In this document: piece by piece, positions 44,114-54,859 of the stretch
Position numbering within the stretch: the stretch's first letter is position 1
Layout: every line of letters begins with the position of its first letter
Source of the DNA: Ypsolopha sequella
Taxonomy: Eukaryota; Arthropoda; Insecta; Lepidoptera; Ypsolophidae
Reading direction: 5' to 3'
Assembly: GCA_934047225.1 (NCBI GenBank)
Contig: OW204009.1
Span: 18,240,898-18,304,897, forward strand
DNA: 64,000 bases
Program-made: the position numbers and the translations under genes
Notes under the pieces: model-generated
What the model was told of the DNA's origin: nothing
Seen by the model: the letters and a program-made list of their open reading frames with translations, nothing else
The model's database searches: none

Positions 44114-44303
44114 TGTACAGTCAACTGTCCAAAGATTATTATTTTGTAATACTTTAGCGTAAGCATTTTATAGTTTACTTATTTTGCAAACAATCATCGT
44201 ACAATCAGTGAAATATACGCACTCGACATTAGCGGTTGTTTTCTTCATAAACACGCCGCCCTTCATTCAATCATATATAAAACTGTAGAGAGAAATCCCT
44301 ACA
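44114..44303 (+). repeat. BEL 3' LTR
   Basis: Identical by eye to 37453-37642. Confidence 0.9.
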
Positions 44304-44308
44304 TCCCT

Positions 44309-45235
44309 TTTTTTTTTTACTTTTATGATGGGACTGGCAAATTGTGAGTTAGATTCTCGTATAATGCCAGCTGTCATCATTTTATCAATCATTTCTCGAA
44401 AAATTTGCCTTTCGTCATAGGATAGCCTATATGGTCAGTAAACGATTGGCTGATCATCGGTTAATTGTATTGCCATCTCACCATCCTTTGTGCAACCCAG
44501 TTCATGCAAATTAAAAGTAAAACAACTCTGATAATTGTTCAAAAGCTTACACAATTCTAAACGTTCTAATTCGGAAATAATGGGATCGGTCGATATTTCA
44601 TTTAATTTGATTGGTAATATGTTTTTGCAAATATCAGAGTCCTTATTTAAATTTTGACATTCAACCCGCATGATGTTTGGCTCATTTGTAGTAGTGCTGG
44701 TAGAACAAGTGGTTTTGCATTCAACTGTGTAGCCCCTACCAATAATTTTATCCTTTTGTAAAGTAGGAAATGATTTAGAATATCCTTTTACCACAATTTT
44801 CCCATGTCCATGCGAAAATTCAAACAAACCGCTATATACGCTATATTCTTTTCCGGGCTCCAATCTCATTCCCCCTTCGACGTATAAGTCACCATTAAAT
44901 GACGGTTCTGAGTAAACATCTATTATTTGCAATCCGCTAACAAGAGTTGTTTCCTTCATTCTCAATTGAAACTTATTTATATCATCATCACAGTCTTGCC
45001 TTTTTGTTATTATTAGTTTTTCAACTGTTTTTGTGATAACAATGTGATTTTGTTCGGTAAACGAATGTCCAACTAGTAAAGGATAACTTTTCATGTAAAT
45101 ATCCGGGACTATTAAAATTTCTGTTACTGCAGAAACACCGTCGATGGTAACATGTGCATCAAAACATCCAATTGGATGAACTGAAGAATTACCAAAACCT
45201 ACCAATGGGTCTAAACCCTGGTATTCCATGTACAA
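44309..45235 (-). pseudogene. Gypsy-like protease remainder and start of RT
   Basis: Follows Gag in the next frame. The protease region (GCFDAHVTIDG, YPLLVGHSF) runs into a linker and then the RT entry motif QPIVY / PYRLSYDERQIF and GIIRESNSQFASP. A TGA at about 44430-44432 lies between PIVY and PYRL, where Arg (CGA) is usual, so it looks like a CpG decay mutation. The segment stops at the BEL insertion at 44308. The Gag-side half of the protease, with its DLGS active site, is at the end of the Gag ORF; a one-base loss in a T-run near 45226 separates the two. Confidence 0.85.
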
Positions 45236-46887
45236 AAAATTTCTCGAGCCTCAGTTTCACGTAAAAAGGTTTTTTGGCTACCAAGGTCAATAAAGCAGTC
45301 AAGTGTTTCACCATTAAGAATTGCTTTTTTGATATATTTTTCTGTTTCATTACGGGTGAAAATTTTCATAACCGATTTATCTTTGCTAGTCTCATTTGAG
45401 TCCGTATTACTTTCTTTATTCTTTTGACAATCATTAACTAAATGTCCTATCAAGTTGCATTTGATGCATCGTTTAAGTGGTTGAGTACACTTGCTGCTGT
45501 AGTGACCCATTTGCCCACAATTATAACAATTAACATTGCTAAAACTGCGATTATTATTGTTTTTTTTGTTTCGTATTGTAACCGAACCAGTACTCGTCGT
45601 TGGAGAATTTATTTTATCAAATTGTTTAGATGTTTTGGCGTTTCTCAAAAATGATAGTAATTTATTTGGGTCTTCAAATTGGGCTGCTTCAGCTCCTAAA
45701 CGAATAGTGCGATCTTCAATGCCAAAAATTATGCAATCAACTGCATCCTTGCCATGTATGCCACAACGATTTAACAATATACATTTGTCATAGAAATATT
45801 CTTCTAGAAGATCACCAAAACGAGCACGTTTTGATAACATGTCGGACAACATTTGACCATAATTTTCACGACATAGAAAAGCTGCCAACAATTTTTCTTG
45901 CCATTCAGGCCAAGAGAACAACAAAGATGGTAAACTTTCATACCAGCGTTTTGCCAAACCAGAAAGTTTTGGTAATGCGAAATGCATTGTTTGTTTATCA
46001 GACCACCCATAAATTGCGGCGCACTCTTTAACTTTACTTATCCATATAGTCATACTTTGATTTTTAAGAGATGGATCAAACTCAGGAGTCGCATTTACGT
46101 TATTTTGAAATTTTTCTACCTTATTTTGATTGAATGCTGACGAAAGAACATCAATAAGTTTATTAAACCCCACAGATTGAGGGTCATATGTATCGTTATT
46201 TTCCAGCACGGCAGGGTTGGCAGAATATATCTTATTTTGAGACGATAAGGTCAATCTAGGTTGTTTAGAAAACTCAGATCTATTTTCACTGACTAAAACT
46301 TGAAAAGACTCACTCAATGGTTTTGATGTCTGTAAACCGTCACTACGACGTTTACGACTCGCCTGTACAGCCTCCCTAGGAACGTTGTGCTGGATGTTGT
46401 CAAAGTGACTTGCCTGGCCAGTTTGCCGGCTGTAGTGTTGCTCACGCTGTTGCTGATACTAAGGACTGCGGTCACGCAGGCGCTCACGGCCACGTAAACG
46501 CAAACGCTCACGGTCGCAAACACGCAAATGTTCACGTCCACGTTGGCGCTCGGTATTAGAATTACAATACGTACGATTATCATTCCGCACGTACTCACGC
46601 TCAGGGCTGGTGCTGCATGGACCCGGACTGCTGCCTGAATGCCGACGGCGCTTATTTCGGTCGCGTTGTGATAGCCGTTTACGTGGTCGAATGGTATTTC
46701 GAATCAAGGTCCTTCTCATTTCAAGCTCATCTTCACTGGAGTCACTTTTAGCCGTAGCGATATTCATTTGAGCAGGATCAGGTGGCTCAGGTTGCACTTT
46801 GTTGCAATGTTGCATCGCTTTCTGTTGTCTTGAATCCGGTAGCATGGGCGATGACGGCTCGTCCATGTTAGGCGTAGATCGTTCCAA
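45211..46887 (-). pseudogene. Gypsy-like Gag with zinc knuckles, reaching into protease
   Basis: The frame opens at an ATG (46887) with an Arg/Ser-rich N-terminal domain (RPRKRLSQRDRNKRRR), then a capsid-like region (YGWSDKQTMHFALPKLSG), and two CCHC knuckles, CYNCGQMGHYSSKC and CIKCNLIGHLVNDC. Near the end is the protease active site DCFIDLGSQ, with Leu where Thr/Ser is usual. A TAG at 46459-46461 interrupts the Arg-rich part but the same frame continues. The frame closes at 45211 after the frameshift in the protease. Gag packages element RNA in the particle; this copy is no longer intact. Confidence 0.88.
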
Positions 46888-47286
46888 CTTCTGAAGCTAT
46901 AATCTTGCCACAGAGTTGGTAATAAAACACAATAACATTTTCACAGTTTACTAGATACTATTAACACTTTCTCACCAATTAAACTTCCTCGCTTGTAAGT
47001 CACAAAATAAATGATCGAAAAGAAGAAAAGAAAATATATCTGAAAAGAACGACCTAAAAGAACTGAGGTGAGGCACTCCACCCACGCTTCTCCTTCTGTC
47101 AAAACTTCGGCGCCATCGTCCGTAAAATTTTTGTCATGATCGTCATGATATCGCACGTGTTCGCCTAACCTCAACTCTTTTGTACAAATTGAATAATCAA
47201 AATCAATATTATATGTAGTAACACAATGTATAATGCCATTTTTATTTAATTATAGAATATGTACTTTTATTAATAAGTTGCTAACA
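46888..47286 (-). repeat. Gypsy-like 5' LTR and leader
   Basis: On the minus strand it starts TGTTAGCAACTTATTAATAA at 47286, five bases after the donor of TIL exon B. The LTR/leader boundary is not resolved; a TGGCAAGATT near 46903 is a possible primer-binding site. Confidence 0.5.
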
Positions 47287-47291
47287 CTTAC

Positions 47292-47534
47292 GACATTCAT
47301 ACTGTGGGATACAGGCTGCCCCTTCCTTAAGGGACTCTCGGACGTAATCTTCCTCGCACATACAATGCGCTTTGATGATCTTTCTTCTTTCGATCATTAA
47401 AGTGATATTGCAATTATCTTGCATTGTCAAATTTGCCTTAGTTGCGCAAGTGTCTTCACACTGTCTCCAGCTTCCGGTTGGCGTTTTCACGAAAATCTCG
47501 TTGTCTCGGTTGCACTGCAACTCTTTTACTGCTT
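47292..47534 (-). CDS. TIL-domain exon B (8-Cys variant)
   Basis: A 243-bp exon with acceptor AAAATTTCAG before 47534 and donor GTAAGT from 47291, phase 1 at both ends. The domain begins VKELQCNRDNE, contains RQCEDTC, AHCMCEEDYVR, and ends AACIPQYEC. Eight cysteines are present; those equivalent to Cys2 and Cys5 of ten-Cys TIL domains are missing together, as a disulfide pair would be lost. Two possible N-glycosylation sites (NLT, NIT). The last donor base is contributed by the gypsy-like LTR. Second TIL module in transcript order of those visible here. Confidence 0.8.
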
Positions 47535-48189
47535 CTGAAATTTTATTTGTCACAACGCTAGTTTTAAGGCGCTACGGAAATAAAATCGACACTTTAAGGA
47601 CTTGCATATCTACTTCAGTAAATAATGTATTATTTTGATAAAATAGTGTAATTTTGATAAAATAGTATATTATTTTTGGATTCTTTTTCTAGGGATCTGT
47701 TAAAACAGAACACGATTGGAAAAATTCGGCTCGATAGAAATATTTATTGAAATGAGGTCCTTTTCGACACCAATTCTCCTGGTTTGACAATTTAGAATGA
47801 CATATGACTGCAACTATATTTTATTAGATGGGTTTTAACGGTATCTAAACCAGGTTAAACGAAATTTTGATAGCTACTTTAGTACATTTTATATTAATAA
47901 AAAAACGACTTTTTGCTACTTTTCCACGAAACCGTCCCTCTCGCACTGAGGATTTTTTCGCATATGAAGTAACAGGGACGCTAAAACTTTTACATATCGC
48001 CTTAAAGCGTTCGTGGCACGAAAACTTTTTACAGGGGAAAGATGAGGCAAATAGAAATGAAATGACTGACTTTAGATGATTTTGTTGCAATACTCAGGAA
48101 ACCCACGGTCACTAAAACAATAATCTTCTCCTAACGTTTATGAAGTCATCGTAAGTTTGAACAAACCACGTCAATGGGAATAAAAACCA
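47535..48189. other. No recognisable gene
   Basis: AT-rich intron sequence. ORFs at 47845-48090 have no domain. Confidence 0.5.
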
Positions 48190-48640
48190 AAAGCTTTTTT
48201 TACCCCTCGGCCACAGATTCAGGCTTCGAGAGGCGCGCCAAGCGGTTCTTCTTGCGACGGCGCCGGCGGAGAGAACAAATGTATGAAGTTGTATAGAGCC
48301 GGCCATGGGTCGCCGCTCGCGCGTCGTTTCCGGCTTCGAGTGACTTGCGCTCTCGCGAGGCGGTGTACGGGGAGGTGGGTGGTTGAAACAGTGATCGAGC
48401 GCACAGGACGAACCTAGTGTCGAGCGCTTTGAGCGAGCGAGTGCGCTATACATGAAGGAGCCGACGCGACGGGTGTCGTGGTAGGGCAAAGCCCGTCGCA
48501 AAATCCGCCTGGAAGCGCAGCAGCAAGAAGAGCCGCCAGAAGCCTGAAGCTGTGGCCGTGGCGTTACGGTAGAGGGCGCTGAGTTTGTTTGTGTCTGTGT
48601 TTGTTTGTTTGTGTGTTTGTGAGTTTGTGTCTTATCACGC
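48190..48640. other. GC/CpG-rich island, no gene identified
   Basis: About 350 bp of unusually CpG-rich DNA (for example GAGCGAGCGAGTGCGC) ending in a (TTTG)n-type run at 48585-48640. ORFs on the minus strand (48112-48681) are Arg/Ser-rich, as GC-rich DNA gives by chance. It could be a promoter fragment, but no flanking exon is seen. Confidence 0.35.
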
Positions 48641-48705
48641 TCTTGTAAAAGACGCTGATAGATGTTATTTTTGCATTCCACATTTCTAAAGACTTTTGTG
48701 CCTTT

Positions 48706-49870
48706 TTAGAGTTCCATAGTACCTAAAAGGTACAAAAAGAACCTAATGGTGAGACTCCGTTGTCCGTCACAGCCTCGTAACTTTAGCACCGTTAAAGATA
48801 AATTCATAAAATTTGGCACAAAAATACCATTAATTTGCCCACATATTACAATGTAAAAAAAAAAAAATTGAAATTGTTCAAAATATTTCCAAAATAAAAA
48901 ATATTACCCTAAAAATAAAATATTGGTATCAAATTGTAGGTATTAAAAAGCTAATTATACAAATATATACTTTTACTATATTTATTGACAATGGTTTCGA
49001 AAAATCTTTAAAAAACCACAAAAATATGTATGCCCCCCCCCCTTATCTCCGAAACTGGTGAACTGAAAAATATGAAAAAAATATCAATAACAGATCATAA
49101 CTGGCCAATTACAGGAAAACTATAGCGGTTAAAACAAAATAAAGCACAAATTGAAAATATAAAAAAAGAAGTATAATGAATATTTTTTTTTATATAAAAG
49201 TACAATATGGGTATCAAATTGTATCTATTCAAAATTTGATTATAAAAATATATGGTTTGGCTATATTTAATTGCATCTATTTCGAGAAATCCTTGAAAAA
49301 CAATAAAAAATAGTATGCCCCCCCTTATCTTCAAAACTGGAGAAAAATCATTTTAATATATGTTTACGTAAAGATTATATATGTAACCTATTAGTATGTA
49401 GTATATAATATAGGATGGGATTTGGTCGGCCGCCTGGATTCGTGCTGGGGGCTTGGTGATCATTGAACCTTATTCCTGGTCCCTGGCCAGGTCTCCGGTA
49501 TGGGTTTGGGCGGTTGATTGGATTTTACCTTGTATAATATATATTTTACCTATCATTTTAATCGTATATATATTCTAAATATTATTAGTATATATATTGC
49601 TACATAAATTAAATAAACCATTAATTTAGTTCATGTACATTTATTATTTTATTACATATATATATATTTTTTTATAACATTAAATTTGACGTGTTAAAAG
49701 TGTATTATATATACCTGCTTTGCAAAATAAACTATTTGAATTTGAATTTGATTACAGGAAAATTAAAGCGGTTGAGAGATTCACGAAAAAAAAAGACAAA
49801 ATTAAATTTATCATCCACACTACGGAACCCTAGGTACGCGAGTCTGACTCGCACTTGGCCGGTTTTTTTT
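48706..49870 (+). repeat. Dispersed repeat R4, copy 2, expanded and interrupted
   Basis: Same start and end as 24598-24986. Internally it has an extra duplicated stretch (TATGCCCCCCC blocks near 49030 and 49315), and the R1 retroposon is inserted at 49377-49748. Confidence 0.75.
49377..49748 (+). mobile_element. Retroposon-like repeat R1, copy 3, full length
   Basis: About 370 bp ending TATTTGAATTTGAATTT, inserted in R4 with GATTA on both sides (AAAGATTA before, GATTACAGG after). The target duplication and oligomeric tail indicate retroposition. No tRNA-like head or ORF is recognised, so it may be a LINE 3' end or a SINE. Confidence 0.75.
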
Positions 49871-49964
49871 CTTATCATTTGTATGTATTTTAAACTTTAC
49901 GCTTTTTACTTTAAGTTTGACATTGTTATATTTAGATGATGTTATGTTTAGATTATTATATGGG

Positions 49965-50050
49965 CAATTCTCCCAGGATGACCGCCGGGAGTGACAAAGT
50001 CCTGGAAAGGTTTATGTCCAGCAGTGGACGAACTAGGCTGATGGATGGAT
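49965..50050 (+). repeat. RTE-type LINE 3' end scrap
   Basis: TTTATGTCCAGCAGTGGACGAACTAGG then GATGGATGGATGGATG, as at 27785-27830. Confidence 0.65.
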
Positions 50051-50109
50051 GGATGATGTTTAGATTATTATGTTATTATAGGAGAAGAAGATAGAAGAGA
50101 AGATAAAAA

Positions 50110-50317
50110 AATAAACTTTTAACAAAAAAATAGCAACCGACTTCAATAGTAACAGCAGTCATTCACAAAAAGATAATAATAATTCTATAAAGACCGATGG
50201 TACCGAAGCAACACTTTTGCTGACTTCTTTCTTCCTGAAACAATATGTTATCTAGAATTCGGCGCTCTTTTATTGGTTTTTATGTTGCTATATCGTAGGA
50301 AATACGCCGACTTCTAG
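50110..50317. repeat. Foldback family F4, partial copy
   Basis: Begins AATAAACTTTTAACAAAAAA; right arm cut off after GCCGACTTCTAGA. Full copies are at 59815-60166 and 62404-62755. Confidence 0.75.
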
Positions 50318-50640
50318 ATTTTGGACCACCCGTGTGGGAGGAGTAGGCCTTCAAAGACAGGTTCAAATTGCAGTTGGCGTAACCATTCGCCTTAACGATT
50401 TTCCCGCCAATTTAACATTGTTGGTCGCTTCAAGAGGCTCCTTTACGCCTCGATTTTTCTTCAGATTCAAACAAAATGTAAAAACTGATTGTGAAGTCAA
50501 CAGCTTGTTTTTTTCATCTTTTTTGTCTTACGTATTCTCTTTGTTTACCTAACAACATCTAACTACCAATCAATTTGATGAAACACCGTCATATTAGCTT
50601 AATTCTTAGTTCTTAGCTGTCAGGATATCGTGAATAGGTG
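50318..50640. other. No recognisable gene
   Basis: The ORF 50334-50552 has no domain. Confidence 0.45.
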
Positions 50641-50803
50641 TGTCAATTCGGCGCAACACGATTTAACTTATTTGACAGAACTAAACTTAATTTGTGCCTT
50701 CTGTCTTTTTCTTTCCGTATCGAAAAGACAAAGACAGAACGCTTAAAATAAAGTTATTGCTGTCAAATTAGTTAAGTTGTATTTAGCCGAATCGATACCA
50801 TTG
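50641..50803. repeat. MITE family F2, copy 2
   Basis: Matches 19585-19747, including CGTATCGAAAAGACAAAGACAG and the CGAATCGATACCATTG end. Confidence 0.75.
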
Positions 50804-50917
50804 TTTCATTTTTACGCAAAGTTTAGCAATTTGTATAATTTTTATCTATATCTACTGGAAATAAGAAAAGAAAGAAATACAGACGTGGGTCGCTAATGTA
50901 AAGAAAACTAAGTGTAC

Positions 50918-51371
50918 ACAGGGTGCTTGGTAATTCGACCTATTCCTTGAAAGGGGTTATACTAGAGATCCTTTCCAACGAATTAAGTCCTATCAACTAG
51001 GTGTCGAAAATGAATGGTCTCCGAGTTACGAAGGCTTTTATATTATTTTTCAAACTTTCAGACTAATAACCAAAAATAAATAATTTAAAAATAACTATTC
51101 CTCTCTCAGCACTTATTTATTATATTTCTGATCAATGATAGATGAGTGATCATTTATAAAAAAAATACGTGCCCTGAATTCCCATAATCTCAGAATTAAA
51201 AGGTCTTAAGTGGAAAAAAAACCTTTTTTATTTTGTAATTTTTAAAATATCGAAGTGTTTTACTTGAAAAAAAAAATCATTTGCGACCCCTAGTTGATAG
51301 GCATTATTTGTTGGAAATGATCCCTAGTATAACCCCTTTAAAGGAATATGTCAAATTACCAAGCATCCTGT
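50918..51371. mobile_element. Non-autonomous TIR element, TACAGG family, 0.45 kb
   Basis: About 95-bp inverted ends: ACAGGGTGCTTGGTAATTCG at the left and the complement of ACAGGATGCTTGGTAATTTG at the right, continuing through GGGGTTATACTAG. Interior AT-rich, no transposase. Confidence 0.8.
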
Positions 51372-51572
51372 ATACTTTTCTATAAATAAGCAGTTACCGT
51401 TTCATGGAAAACAGTTTTTAACTGAAACCACTTCACAAATTCGGCGCCGTTTGAATATTTCACCATTTCACTCGCACCTCTCGGTGAGAGATGGGTCAGA
51501 CAGAGTGCGGTGTCGGGGGGAAAAGAAACACATCTTAAGATGTGTGCAAAGTTTCATTGAGATGAAAGCAGC

Positions 51573-52870
51573 CCCTCCATTATGTATCTTTACTTGCCAA
51601 CTGTACTAGGTGCCTGTCATCAAAAACATAGATAAAAACTGAACATTCAAAATTGCCTTTAGTGGGTATTGAACTATTTACGAACTGTGACGTCACTTCA
51701 AGTGTAAACATATCCTTAGACAATCGGAATTATATAGTATAATATATACAGGATGATTAGAAATTGCTCTTATTCCTCTCAGGGGAAGAAACTATGATTC
51801 ATTTGGAGTGATTTGATATCACTTGGGGGTCGCAAATCTGCCGTTTTCGAGAAATTTTTAATTTTTAAATTTAACCTTTTAATTCTTTGCTATCGTGATT
51901 TTAGACATGCAACATAAGATTTTGCAATTGTTTGAGTGATTTTTAGCTTTAAAGAGATCGACCAATCAGTTAACTGATATTCACACAAAATTTCAGGCCA
52001 AAAAACAACGAAACTTTTTGTGTTGCGTTTCTTATTTGCTTTATTTTCATTTTTTTATTTAATTAAAATATTGTATAAACTTATTTTCGAAATATATTTC
52101 GGCCCACTTTGGGGCCGGCATCAGTCGAATTAAAAACAGTAAATGACATAAAATATATACAAAATATATACATATATATATATATTTCTTATTAGCCAAA
52201 TTTCGCAATTTTATAAATAAAACAAAGAATATCGATTTTCTCGAAAATGGCGTATTTGCGACCCCCAAGTAATAGGGGTCAAATCACTCCAAATTAATCA
52301 TAGTTTCTTCCCCCGAGAGGAATAAAAGCAATTTCCAATTATCCTGTATGTTTTTGTTTTGATGATACGCACCCAGTACAGTTGGCAACTAAAGATACGT
52401 AATAGGCCCTCAGCCCCTCTATTCTGTATCTTTAGTTGCCAACTGGACTAGGTGCCTATCGTCAAAAACATAGCTAAAAACGCAACTTTCTAAATTGCTT
52501 TTAGTGGGTATTGAACTATTTACGAACTGTGTCGTTACTTTAAGTGCGAACATATCCTTAGACAATCGGAATTCAATAGTATTTCTATATTTTTGATGAT
52601 AGGCACCCAGTTCAAACGGCAACTAAAGATATGTAATAGGTCCTGCCCCTCTATTCTGTATCTTTAGTTGCCAACTGGACTAGGTGCCTATCATCAAAAA
52701 CATAGCTAAAAACTGAAATTTCAAAATTGCCATTAATGTGTACTGAACTACTTACAAACTGTGTCGTCAATTCAAGTGCGAATATATCCTAAAACAATCG
52801 GAATTCGATAGTATATGTATGTTTTTAATGATAGACACCTAGTCCAGATGGCAACTTGAGATACATAATA
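51573..52870 (+). repeat. Diverged tandem repeat of about 231 bp, three units, split by a TIR element
   Basis: The word TATCTTTAGTTGCCAACTGG occurs at about 52428 and 52659, with a variant at about 51584. Each unit also has TGAACTATTTACGAACTGTG and TATCCTTAGACAATCGGAAT. The first and second units are separated by the 602-bp element at 51747-52348. Confidence 0.75.
51747..52348. mobile_element. Non-autonomous TIR element, TACAGG family, 0.6 kb
   Basis: About 107-bp inverted ends (TACAGGATGATTAGAAATTG against the complement of TACAGGATAATTGGAAATTG), including GGGGGTCGCAAAT and TTTTCGAGAAA. Same terminal motif as 50918-51371. No transposase. Confidence 0.85.
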
Positions 52871-52968
52871 GGCCCGCTGGACGTCAACAAACACGGAAAG
52901 CATTTATATCACAGCTGAGTGGGAACGGGCCACTTAGTAGATTTTTAGATTAGTAGTATAGCTATTAT

Positions 52969-53004
52969 GTATTATTATATATTATATATTATATATTATA
53001 TATT
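52969..53004. repeat. (TATAT)n-type microsatellite
   Basis: About seven TATTATA-like units. Confidence 0.8.
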
Positions 53005-53052
53005 AGTAGATTTGAAACCTCGCGCTCCTAGGCTCGTTTTTAGTTTGCCCAA

Positions 53053-53508
53053 ATAGCGTTGCCATCTCTAAAAATAAAAAAGCCGGACTTACCCGTTAAA
53101 AAAGCCGGACTTTTGTCGGATAAACTAGTATTTTTGACAAAAATATCGAATAAAGCACATATTTAAAAGCCGGACTTTTGAGTCCCAAGGCTGGACGCTG
53201 AAAAGGGATTATTGACAAAAAATTCGAATAATACACATATTTTTCAAGAAAATTTCAATAAGTACGCGTGTGGTATAAATTTTAATGATTACGGTAATAT
53301 GTGATCTTGCATTTCTTGGAGAGTGTCGTCTCGCTTGCTCGTTTCTGACTGAAGTGACTGAACGATAGATATAAAAATTAAAAAGCCTAACAAAAGCCGG
53401 ATGGGCCGGACGCAGTCAAAATTTTGCCGGACGCAGTCAAATTTGGCCAGACAAGAGGTCAAAAAGCCTAACACTGTCCGACTTTATCCGCACGGATGGC
53501 AACGCTAT
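53053..53508. mobile_element. TIR element with GTTGCCATC ends, 0.46 kb
   Basis: ATAGCGTTGCCATC (53053-53066) and GATGGCAACGCTAT (53495-53508) are exact inverted termini. The interior repeats AAGCCGGACTTT words. It ends 35 bp from TIL exon A. A relative is at 54949-55370. Confidence 0.75.
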
Positions 53509-53543
53509 GTCCAAAGGATAATCTGCCGCCGTAAAGTACTTAC

Positions 53544-53762
53544 TACAATCATCACGCTGCACACATGACCCATCATCCTCCATGAAAAACCCTTGGTCAC
53601 AAAGGCAGCCCTTTCCTTCGTCTCCGCATTCGCCGTCCGTTTGGGTACACTTCTTCTCTAACGCAGCATCATCACAACTCTGGTTGCAGACGTTCTTGGA
53701 AGGGCAGGTGTATACCTGATTTCTATCTCTGCTGCAATTGCGCTCCGTATCGTCTCCTTCAT
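53544..53762 (-). CDS. TIL-domain exon A (10 Cys)
   Basis: A 219-bp exon with acceptor CTTATTTCTAG before 53762 and donor GTAAGT at 53543-53538, phase 1 at both ends. After an acidic lead (DEGDDTERN) it encodes a TIL domain with ten cysteines: NC, YTC, NVC, QSC, KKC, GEC, GKGC, LC, GSC, DDC. The end reads CLCDQGFFMEDDGSCVQRDDC. The Cys5-Cys6 segment is TQTDGE. It is the most upstream TIL exon seen in this minus-strand gene. A signal-peptide exon was not found upstream (53763-64000), so the 5' end likely lies outside the window. Confidence 0.85.
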
Positions 53763-53789
53763 CTAGAAATAAGAGACTCATTGACGTAA

Positions 53790-54460
53790 AAACCGGCCAA
53801 GTGCGAGTCGGACTCGCGCACGAAGGGTTCCGTACCATTATCTATAATAATATAGATCGCGCCAAACTTCTAGTCTGCTCGGAAGTTGCTCTTCCCAAGA
53901 ACGGCCCATACATTTTGTTCCTGCTGATGCGAATCGCCCCGTGTTTAGAGGGGACAAAAAGTTTGGCGCGACCTGTACTCGTTAACTTGTAAAGCCTTCT
54001 TAGTTGTGATAGTTTTCCTTTTAATTTCGTTATGTATACTACTGCCGTGATTTTTTTCACGTCTCCAAATACAACCGTTTCGCCGGCAGGGGGGGGGGAC
54101 ATTTGACTCTAACAAAAATTAACACTTTTAAGTTAAATATTTCGCAAACGGAACCCTGGATCGAAAAATGATCTTCTTACACCCCTAATTTTTTAAATTA
54201 CCTATTCAACGACACCCCACACTAGGGGATAGACGAGAAAAAAAAATCATCCCCACTTTACGTGTAGGGGAGGTACCCTAAAAAAAATCTTTTTCAAAAT
54301 TTTACTTCACCACTTTATCGGCGTGATAAATATGTATACCCATGCTAAATTACAGCTTTCTAGTACTAATAGTCTCTAAGCTAAGCCGCGGACAGATAGA
54401 CAGACAGACGGACATGGCGAAACTATAAGGGTTCCTTGTTGTTGACTACGGAACTCTAAA
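53790..54460 (-). repeat. Dispersed repeat R4-like fragments, inverted
   Basis: AACCGGCCAAGTGCGAGTCGG and GGGTTCCGTACCATTAT begin it; GACAGACGGACATGGCGAAAC and GGGTTCCTTG end it. It starts 28 bp upstream of the acceptor of TIL exon A. ORFs inside are incidental. Confidence 0.65.
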
Positions 54461-54702
54461 AAGGTGGATGTATTCGCAGCTAAGCAACTGCTGGAAAATA
54501 CGAGTAGCAATGGCGGCCATTTAACATAGCATTTCGGGCTGCAGCCCAGGGTTCCGTGGATACAAAGGGCCGCCGGCTCCCATTGAAGATAATGCTCAAT
54601 ATTGTGAATTAAAAACATATATTTTTAATTTCTATCCTGGACGGCCATTCTGGCAGGTGCGAAAAAATTTGCTACGGAAGATTTCGAGTGATTTTACAAG
54701 GT

Positions 54703-54859
54703 CCTGGAGCCGTATTTTTGAATCGTTAGTTTTCAATTTACGTGCTAAATTATATACCCATCTCACGTGGCACATTAGAACGTGTCATTTGCAAGATGAG
54801 ACAGATATATATTTTCGCACGTGAATTGAAAAAGAACGATTCAAAAATACGGCTCCTGG
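54703..54859. repeat. Foldback/MITE family F3, copy 2
   Basis: Ends CCTGGAGCCGTATTTTTGAA and TTCAAAAATACGGCTCCTGG, as at 26029-26190. Confidence 0.85.

Larger units (their letters stand above)
37453..44303 (+). mobile_element. BEL/Pao LTR retrotransposon with envelope segment, integrase deleted
   Basis: Two 190-bp LTRs (37453-37642, 44114-44303) are identical by eye, start TGTACAGTC and end CCCTACA, and are flanked by the 5-bp duplication TCCCT (37448-37452, 44304-44308). A TGG three nt after the left LTR (37646) fits the start of a primer-binding site. LTR identity implies a very recent insertion. It landed in the RT domain of a gypsy-like element on the opposite strand. At 6.85 kb it is shorter than a complete env-bearing BEL element because about 1.5-2 kb (integrase plus env front) are missing. 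The missing length is my estimate from family organisation. Confidence 0.93.
32731..47286 (-). mobile_element. Ty3/gypsy-like LTR retrotransposon, broken by two nested insertions
   Basis: Minus-strand order: LTR start (47286), Gag, protease, RT, RNase H, integrase, 3' non-coding array, LTR start again (32784). The 46 bp at 47241-47286 match 32731-32784 apart from an 8-bp duplication and one substitution; in element orientation both begin TGTTAGCAACTTA, as an LTR start should. The downstream LTR is recognisable only for these first ~50 bp and no polypurine tract precedes it, so the 3' boundary is uncertain. A Jockey-like LINE (34661-36081) and a BEL element (37453-44303) are inserted inside. 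At least three in-frame stops and one frameshift show the element is dead. Confidence 0.8.

Noticed and set aside
48112..48681. 189-codon minus-strand ORF in a GC-rich island
   Set aside because: Arg/Ser/Pro-rich low-complexity translation without a domain; several frames are open there because of GC content.
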